Positions 57,583 through 64,000 of a stretch of 64,000 nucleotides of DNA are shown one piece after another. This stretch comes from Euryodendron excelsum (lineage: Eukaryota > Streptophyta > Magnoliopsida > Ericales > Pentaphylacaceae), in contig CM065388.1 of assembly GCA_033060915.1 (NCBI GenBank), positions 29,228,001-29,292,000 on the forward strand, given 5' to 3'. Positions within the stretch are counted from its first letter, which is position 1. Each line of letters starts with the position of its first letter. Position numbers and translations under genes: made by a program. Below the pieces are notes generated by a model. The model searched no databases. It had not been told where the DNA came from and saw nothing but the letters and a program-made list of their open reading frames with translations.

Positions 57583-60561
57583 GTAGGCTCCCTATTTAAA
57601 TTTCTGCACTTCCCCCCCTCTCTCTTCTCTCTCCTAACCCACTTGGGTTTTCTCTATTTTAATTCCCCACTCTTTCCCCCCTTTCTTTGCATGCTTGAAA
57701 CAAGGGGATTCCCGGTCCATGTGTAGGATTGGGCTATTGGAGAGTCACCGTGTCGGGGGCTTTCTTCTAGTCTAACCAAAGACCACGTGGGTCCGGCCCC
57801 CTTGATTATCTGGTGAAGCCTTAGCCTTGTATGTTCACGACCCCAAATTGCATTGTGCATATCATAGTCTTACATCTTCCAAAGTCATTTTCAAGCTCGT
57901 TTTCAAAATCATTTTCAAACTTGTTTTCAAAATTTCATCAAAATCTCTTTTTCAAAATCACAATTCTAGGGTGATTCTGGCCTTTCCATGGCTAAGGTTG
58001 CTTTAGGAAAGTGTTACATTAAAAGTGACCTTTTTGGTGTCGCGCCCAGATTTTTCGCACTCGAGGAATACTCACACAAGTGGGAAAAATGCTGTACTCT
58101 CTCGTTAGAACTCACCCTCCTAGAAGAATGAGTGCGACTAGGTTTGAATTGAAAAATTGGTTTGAAATAAAGGGCTTCTGAAAAATATTCGGAGTCGCCA
58201 CCTAACTTGATTAAGGTGAGTTAGGTCACCTAAAAACTAAGAATAATCCGAAGACTACACTTAGGGTTTTTGAAAAACGATTTTGAAAATATCTCCTCAA
58301 GAGAGGGTTTTTTAGGAAAACGGGTTGTTTGGCAACCTTTGGAAAACATTTGGCCCTTTTTAGAAAAATAACTCCTTTTGGTCTTTCGAAATCAGTGATT
58401 CTAAGTTCGGAGGTAGGTTACGTGTAGGGAAGACGCACTAAGCTATCACCCTACCCCGCCCTTTCGGTACCTACATGTCAATCCACCCTAAATTCACCTA
58501 TGAGAGTCTTTAACTAACTATAGTTCAATCCTATTCACTTTAGAAAAACAATGTTTGAAAACTAACATGATGCATGATATGCAAGTGTAAAAATAAATTT
58601 GAAAAGAGATTAATTTGAAATTGATTTGATTTGAAAATAGATTTGAAAAGATAGAATTGAAATTGGAAAGTTTGAAAATTTGGAAATAGAAATTTGAAAA
58701 TAGAAATTTGAAATTGGAATTTTAGATTTGAAAAGATTTTGAAAACCGCACCCATGAGGGTGGAATTGAAAGTTTGAAAGTATTGTGACCGCACCTACGA
58801 AGGTTGCCTACGTATCCCTTTGGGGAAATCAGGTCAGTCGTAGTTCGGACCGGAGTCCGATTGAAAAGAGAAGAGTGGATTTGAAGAAGGAGATTGAATT
58901 GGAAATTGAATTTGATTTGAAATTGGAAGAGGAGATTGGAAATTGAAATTGAGAAGATTGGACTTTGATTTGGAGAGATGGATTTGGACTTGTTTTGAAA
59001 AAGAGAAGGTTTGAGAAAACCTAGATTTAGGAAAGATAGGAGACCTAGGAAAGACTTGAGATTAAGAAGGATTGGATTGAAATGTTGGATTTGGAAGATT
59101 TGGAAAGATTGGATTTTAGAAAATATTCGAATTAGGAAAGGTCCGAATTAGGAAAGTTTCGAATTAGGAAAAATTGAGGTTTAAGAAAGTTTCAACTTAG
59201 GAAAGTGTTGTTTTAGGAAAGGTTTTAAAAAGGGAAGTTTTCAACTTAGGAAATGTTTGAATTAAGAAAAGGGAAAGTTTTGAATTAAGAAAGCTTTGAG
59301 TTTAGAAAGTTTTGAATTAAGAAAGCTCCATTTTAAGAAAGGTTTTGAAAAAGGAAAGGTTTTGAGAATAAGAAGTTTTGAAAATAGGAAAGTTTTGGAT
59401 TTGGAAAGATGTTGAAGTTTTGGAAATTTTAGAGTTTAGAAAGATTTAGGTTTAGAAAGATTTAACTTAAGAAAGTTTTGAATTTAGGAAGCTTAGAATT
59501 TTAGAAAGATTTGAAATTTAGAAAGTTTAGGATTTAGAAAGTTTTAGAAAGTCTTGAAATTAGGAAAGGCTTGAGTTTAGGAAAGGTTTGAAAACTTAGG
59601 TTTAAGAAGTTAAGATTTGAAAAGAGGGTAGAATTAGGAAAGATTTGAAAGTTGAGTTTTAAAATTTAGGAAAGATTTTTATGTTCAAGTTTTGGAAACT
59701 TAAGGTTTAGGAAAGTGAAAGTTTAGGAAGGATTTGAATTAGGAAAGAGTTGGACTTTGAAATTTAAGGAAAGGTTTAAAGTTAGGTTTAGGAAACTTAT
59801 GGTTTAGGAAGGAATTGAATTAGGAAAGGTTTAGATTAAGAAGGGATTGGATTTGGTTTCTAAAAGAGAAAGGTTGGATTTTGTTTCCAAAAACGGATGA
59901 CGGGATCTAGTTTCCGAAACGGGAAAATTTGATTCGGTTTCCTAAAGGGAAGATAGGATTTGGTAAGGATTTGGAAAGGGAGACTCTAAAAATCCTAGGT
60001 TTGGAAAATTATAGTTTGCACGTAGAAAATAGGTTTTGAAAATATGTATAGTTTGGATGTAAAAACAAGAGATTTTGGAAATCTAGGTTTGGGGCAAAGT
60101 TTGAAAACCATGTTTTTGGGAAGAAAATTTAGGGTTTCCTAATTGTGGGTTCTAGGGCTTGACTTGGGCTCTAAGGAAAAGGGATTTTTAGAAAGTGCGT
60201 TTTTTAGAAACAAAGGTTTTCTAGAAGGGAATCCTAGGAAGGAGTTTTTGGAAAGATTTTGAAGAGGGAATTTTTGAAAAGATTTTTGGAAAGAAGGAAT
60301 TTTCGGAAAGCATGTTTTTGGAAACGTAGATTTTTGGAAGGAAGATCCTAGGGGAAAATTTCTAGAAGGGAGATTTTGGAAAAGAGAGTTTTTGGAAAGA
60401 TTTTTAGAGAGCGTTTTTAGAAAGTGGATTTTAGGGAGAGGATTTTGGAAAGAAGTTTTTGAAAACAATTTTGAAGAGGAGAGTTTTAGGAAAGTATATT
60501 GAAAAAGAGATTTTTAGGAAGAGATTTTTAAAGAGAGAGTTTAGAAGGAGTAAAAACATCT

Positions 60562-60616
60562 CACTTTCCTAAAGCAATTCTAGCCATAAGAGGGCTAGAA
60601 CCACTTTAGGAAAGTG
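60562..60616 (-). repeat. Stem-loop in LTR copy 11 (best example)
   Basis: Two 24-nt arms around the 7-nt loop ATAAGAG. Arms start CACTTTCCTAAAG and end CTTTAGGAAAGTG; 21 of 24 positions pair, with a 3-nt mismatch in the middle. It lies downstream of the TATA box and so within the presumed transcript. Confidence 0.8.
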
Positions 60617-61121
60617 GTTTTGAAAACAACAAGATTCGAAAATATAGACCATAAAAGGTCACTTTTAATGTAACACTTTCCTAAAGCAACCCTAGCCATG
60701 GAAAAGCTAGAATCACCCTAGGATTGTGATCTTGAAAACATGTTTTTGAAAAAGAGCTTTTGATGCAATTTTGAAATCAAATTTGAAAACGATTTTTGAA
60801 AACAACTTTTTGAAAACGAATTTTGGAAGATGCAAGACTATGATATGCACAATGCAAATTTGGGGTCGTGAACATACAAGGTTAAGGCTTCACCACATAA
60901 CCAAGGGGGCCGGACCCACGTGGTCTCTGGTTAGACTAGAAGAACGCCCCCGACACGGTGACTCTCCAACAGTCTAATCCTACACATGGACCGGGAGTCG
61001 CCTTGTTTCAAGCATGCAAAGAAAGGGGGGAAGAGATGGGGGATTAAAATAGAGAAAACCCAAGTGGGTTGGAGAGAGAAGAGAGAGGGGGGAAGTGCGG
61101 AAATTTAAATAGGGAGCCTAC

Positions 61122-61555
61122 CTTGTATCTTGTTTATTTTGCACGTCGTGCGGTCTTTGGTCTTCGATCTTCGGTCTTCTTCTTCAACCCTCAAGGATTG
61201 TCTTCAAGCTTTAGATGGCAGCCCTTCAAGTCTTCAAAGGATGGTTGAAGGCTAGTGTATGAGTGTATGAGGGAGTGTATGAGTGTATAGGAGGCTAGGG
61301 TTTGTGTATAGTGGCTAGGGTTTGGGAGAACCTAGGGAGGCTAGGGTTTTGAAGGTGCTCGAGCTCTGTATATCGAAATATAGGATTCTTAGGTTAAGTT
61401 TGCAGACCCTTTTTACGTTGAACGAGACTCTGTATTTATAGAGGGAAGACAAGCCTGGCGCCTGCTGTAGTGGCGCTAGGGCAAAATTTCTCTTGGCGCC
61501 ACTCCTAGTGGCGCTAGGCCAATTCTTGGCTTGGCGCCACTACTAGTGGCGCCAC
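61122..61555 (-). promoter_or_regulatory. LTR copy 11 promoter and leader exon
   Basis: The best preserved cluster: three GGCGCC palindromes (61455-61553), TATA box 61433-61441, and an ATG-free leader of about 290 nt with AAACCCTAG motifs and an AATAAA. The donor is ATACAAG|GTAGGC, with the intron from 61121. A core promoter of this form is normal for plant LTRs; the palindromes are peculiar to this family. Confidence 0.65.
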
Positions 61556-63213
61556 CCACTTAGAAAACTTTATAAGTCGGCAAGCAACATATCTTTGACT
61601 AGATTTGGGTGCCTGTACTAGTGACTATCATGCAATTTTTAGCCTGGCTTCACTAGGAGTGACTCCGGAAAGTCCGGGAATGATTTGGAGGAGCCGGGAA
61701 TGACCCGGAAGGCCGGAAAGGAACAGGAACACTTTAAATAGTGTCCTGGAGGTATTTCACTTGAAAAGTGAGGATAAGATGCGTCGGAAAGGTTGACCGA
61801 GCCTTTAGGGGCAAAATGGTCAACCAGATCGGAAAACTGCCGGGGCGAACTTGGATTGTCCCGGAAAAAAGACTTGGGATCTGGAAACAATATTTAGAAT
61901 GTTCCCAGAGGTTTTCGGTTTGATTCCCAGAGCCGGTGTGGTCGGAAAAGGAGACCGGCCCACTAGGGGCAAAATGGTCATTTTGCACTAGGTTGGCCGG
62001 AACTGACTCGGAATGATCCGGAAAGAGAAGGGAAGGTTGAGAATATTATAAAAAGTATTCTCGGGACATTACCGGTTTGATACTCAAAGCCGGTATGGTC
62101 GAAGAAGGAGATCGGCCCTCTAGGGGCAAAACGGTCATTTTGTACCGGGTTGGCCGGAACTGACTCGGAATGATTCAGAAAGGTAAAGGAAGGTTGAGGA
62201 TACTATAAAAAGTATTCTCAGAGGGTTACCAGTTTGATACCCAGAGCCGGTGTGGTTCCCGGGGCATCCGGATGCCTAGGGGCAAAATGGTCATCTTGAC
62301 CGAAAAGTCTCAAAAAAGGTCCTAAGGGTAGTCTGGTCATTTTTCACCGAAGTGAGCTAACAGACACGAGTGTTGACCTAGGTTTTGAGTGTTTCCGCCA
62401 CTCTAACGGTGTGAGTATTTTCGCTACTCGGACGAGGTTGATGATTTGTGAGTATTTCCGCTACTCGGACGGGGTTGATGATTTGTGAGTATTTCCGCTA
62501 CTCTAACGGTTTTGTGAGTATTTCCGCTACCCTAATGGTTCTATGAGTATTTCCGCTACCCTAACGGTTCTGTGAGTATTTCCGTTACTCTAACGGTTCT
62601 GTGAGTATTTCCGCTACTCTAACGGTTCTGTGAGTATTTTCGCTACTCCAACAGTTCTGTGAGTATTTCCGCTACTCTAACGGTTTTGTGAGTTGTTTTG
62701 CTACTCAGACCGTCTCGAGGAATAAGCTGTCTCGAGAGAGGGATTGGAAAGGGGTCTTACCGTCTCCGAAGAGACGTGCCTGGATTGGAACCGTCTCGAG
62801 GAATAAACTGTCTCGAGAGAGGGATTGGAAAGGGGCCTTACCATCTCTAAAGAGACGTGCCTGGGTTTTGAGTGTTTCCGCCACTCTGACGGTTTTGTGA
62901 GTGTTTCCGCCACTCTAACGGTTTTGTGAGTGTTTCCGCCACCCTAACGGTTTTGTGAGTAGTTTTGCTACTCGGACCGTCTCGAGGAATAAACTGTCTC
63001 AAGAGAGGGATTGGAATTGAAATAAGAAAGGACAGTGCCCCTAAGGGCATTTTGGTCATTTTGCCTCTATTTGGGCCTGACAGGCCCGCGAAGCGATGGA
63101 AAGACGGAATTTGGACTAGAGGATTGGTTTCGATTGGAATATGTCTATAATGACTTGAAAACAAGTCTGGACGGAGTGTAGACTGCCGAGCGGTCAAAAA
63201 TGGGGTGCTTACA

Positions 63214-63231
63214 GCTGCCCCTCTTTTTCTG
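63214..63231 (-). other. Polypurine tract of E6
   Basis: The minus strand reads CAGAAAAAGAGGGGCAGC directly before TGTAAGCACCCC. It is followed inward by the inverted pair TCTGTCTTT/AAAGACAGA (63228-63252). Confidence 0.9.
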
Positions 63232-63372
63232 TCTTTACTTGTCAAAGACAGAAAACGATAAGAGTAAGAGTCCCATGTTGACTGGGAGGCAGTCGGAGGG
63301 ACGGACATTGAAAATCTTTGGCCAACGGGGGTTGAAAACGAATAACGGGCCAAGAAGGCCTTCGAAAACAAG

Positions 63373-63677
63373 TTTTGGCGGGAAAAGGGCAAAACTGCCC
63401 AGAATTTATAACTGGCGCCACTAGTAGTGGCGCCTTTGGTAAAAACCAACTGGCGCCTCTGCTAGTGGCGCCAGGCCTAAGGCTAAAAACCAAAAAATTT
63501 CTGGTTCGAACACCCACGGGATTTGAAGAGTTTTTTGCAAATTTGTGAGGCATTGCGAGGAATCCGTCTTGGACATTGAAGGAGCATTCTTTGGGGACCA
63601 CGGGTGATTGCCGGAGGGAGTCCACGTCGCCAGAAAAGTCGCCGGAAGTGAAGATTTTGCCAGAGAACTTCCAACAG
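63373..63677 (+). promoter_or_regulatory. Putative promoter and exon 1 of the antisense PMD gene, E6
   Basis: E2F-like TTTTGGCGGGAAAA at 63373-63386, a TTTATAA TATA-like motif at 63405-63411, and two GGCGCC palindrome blocks at 63413-63434 and 63451-63473. A presumed non-coding exon then ends CCAACAG|GTGAGT (exon end 63677). The donor is a near-perfect consensus. Confidence 0.55.
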
Positions 63678-64000
63678 GTGAGTTTTCAAATTTTGTTGAT
63701 TTTGATGTGTAGAACTTCGTTTGAATCATGTGAATAGTGGAAATTGATGTTTTGATATGTTTTGAACACTTTGGTGATGTTGTTTTTGCATTTTGTTGGT
63801 TGTTTAATTGAATTTGAGTGATTTTTCATGATTATGCGAAGAGGGTTTTCTGCAGGACTAGGAAATTTGTTCCTATAAGCATGGGTATTAGGTTTTCTGG
63901 CTATGTTTTTGTGCAATGTGCCTTAGAAAAATGTGTTTGACAACCATATGAAGTTTCGTGATTTTTTGAAAACTTGGTGAATTTTTTATTTTTTGAAAAA
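63678..64000 (+). other. Intron 1 of the antisense PMD gene, E6 (start)
   Basis: Starts GTGAGTTTTC; T-rich and AT-rich, homologous to the E5 intron from 46615. The acceptor lies outside the window. Confidence 0.6.

Larger units (their letters stand above)
55082..58037 (+). mobile_element. Giant LTR, copy 10 (5' part, plus strand)
   Basis: Starts TGTAAGCACTCC at 55082 inside copy 9 and breaks off at 58037, where E6 is inserted after CTTTTTGG. It contains U3 with a greatly expanded 81-bp array, 157-bp repeats (about 56410-56800), a palindrome cluster (57140-57245), a TATA box (57259-57267), the splice donor (57583) and the first part of U5. Confidence 0.9.
58038..63213 (-). mobile_element. Giant LTR, copy 11 (3' LTR of E6, complete reference)
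   Basis: 5176 bp, plus-strand ends TGTCGCGCCCAG and GGGGTGCTTACA. A PPT follows at 63214. PBS-like TGGCGACTCC on the minus strand at 58191-58200, about 155 bp inside the LTR. Conserved GGTTGCCTACGTATCCC block at about 58801. U5 array 58860-60545, stem-loop 60562-60616, donor 61121, TATA box 61433-61441, palindromes 61455-61553, 157-bp units about 61917-62300, 29-bp units 62395-62700, two 81-bp units 62708-62860. U3 is about 1.75 kb and R plus U5 about 3.4 kb. Confidence 0.93.
63214..64000 (-). mobile_element. Element E6, 3' internal end (continues past window)
   Basis: Internal sequence homologous to 46163-46950 of E5 and, more distantly, 27112-27900 of E3. It contains the upstream region and intron 1 start of an antisense PMD gene whose coding part must lie beyond 64000. 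With its complete LTR and intact PPT, E6 is the freshest copy in the window. Confidence 0.85.

Noticed and set aside
62847..63625. Long minus-strand frames across the LTR end and PPT
   Set aside because: They cross the LTR/internal boundary and include repeat sequence; no homologous frame in E3.

Overview
This window is plant nuclear DNA made almost entirely of LTR-retrotransposon sequence. No intact cellular gene, rRNA gene, tRNA gene or CRISPR array was seen. The organism is very probably a flowering plant with a repeat-rich genome. The evidence is a plant mobile domain (PMD) reading frame, Athila-type and chromovirus-type Ty3/gypsy pol fragments, an Ogre/Tat-type primer-binding site (PBS), and decay dominated by transitions, as expected for methylated plant transposons. 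The species cannot be named from this sequence.

One family dominates. Eleven complete or partial copies of its giant LTR cover about 40 kb. In element orientation the LTR begins TGTAAGCACCCC and ends GGGCGCGACA; the one full reference copy (58038-63213, minus) is 5176 bp. Three copies carry internal sequence (7881-12853, 27112-42838, 46163-52197), and a fourth begins at 63214. The internal order is: 5' LTR, a tRNA-Arg-type PBS, a leader, a gag frame of about 671 codons, about 2 kb of decayed sequence without reverse transcriptase, RNase H or integrase, an antisense gene encoding a PMD protein, a polypurine tract (PPT), and the 3' LTR. The gag-only layout recurs collinearly, so this looks like a non-autonomous Tat/Ogre relative that depended on another element's pol.

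The antisense PMD gene has its own apparent structure. It has an upstream region with an E2F-like site, a non-coding first exon, a large first intron ending in a good acceptor directly before the ATG, a long coding exon, and a 97-nt second intron whose removal restores the frame. Antisense orientation would protect such introns during retrotransposition. The sense strand also shows a possible splice: a donor about 300 nt downstream of the LTR TATA box in all eight LTRs spanning it, and a strong acceptor 90 nt upstream of the gag ATG. That would separate gag mRNA from genomic RNA.

Layout: 1-4932 LTR (minus), inserted in 4933-7880 LTR (plus), which lies in element E2 (7881-17601, minus; gag, PBS, 5' LTR). 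E2 sits in an Athila pol fragment (17602-about 19184), fused to a chromovirus PR-RT-RH fragment (about 19185-21360) with its PBS and LTR remnant to 22878. Element E3 (22879-42838, minus) is split by two solo LTRs with perfect 5-bp target duplications (29893-34724, GTTGT; 37071-41515, ACACC). Two truncated LTRs follow (42834-44478 and 44558-46162). Element E5 (44558-55081, minus) carries the best PMD copy (47499-49344) and the C-terminal half of gag. It is broken by a plus LTR (55082-58037), itself broken by element E6 (58038 to the window end, minus). All coding copies are pseudogenes.
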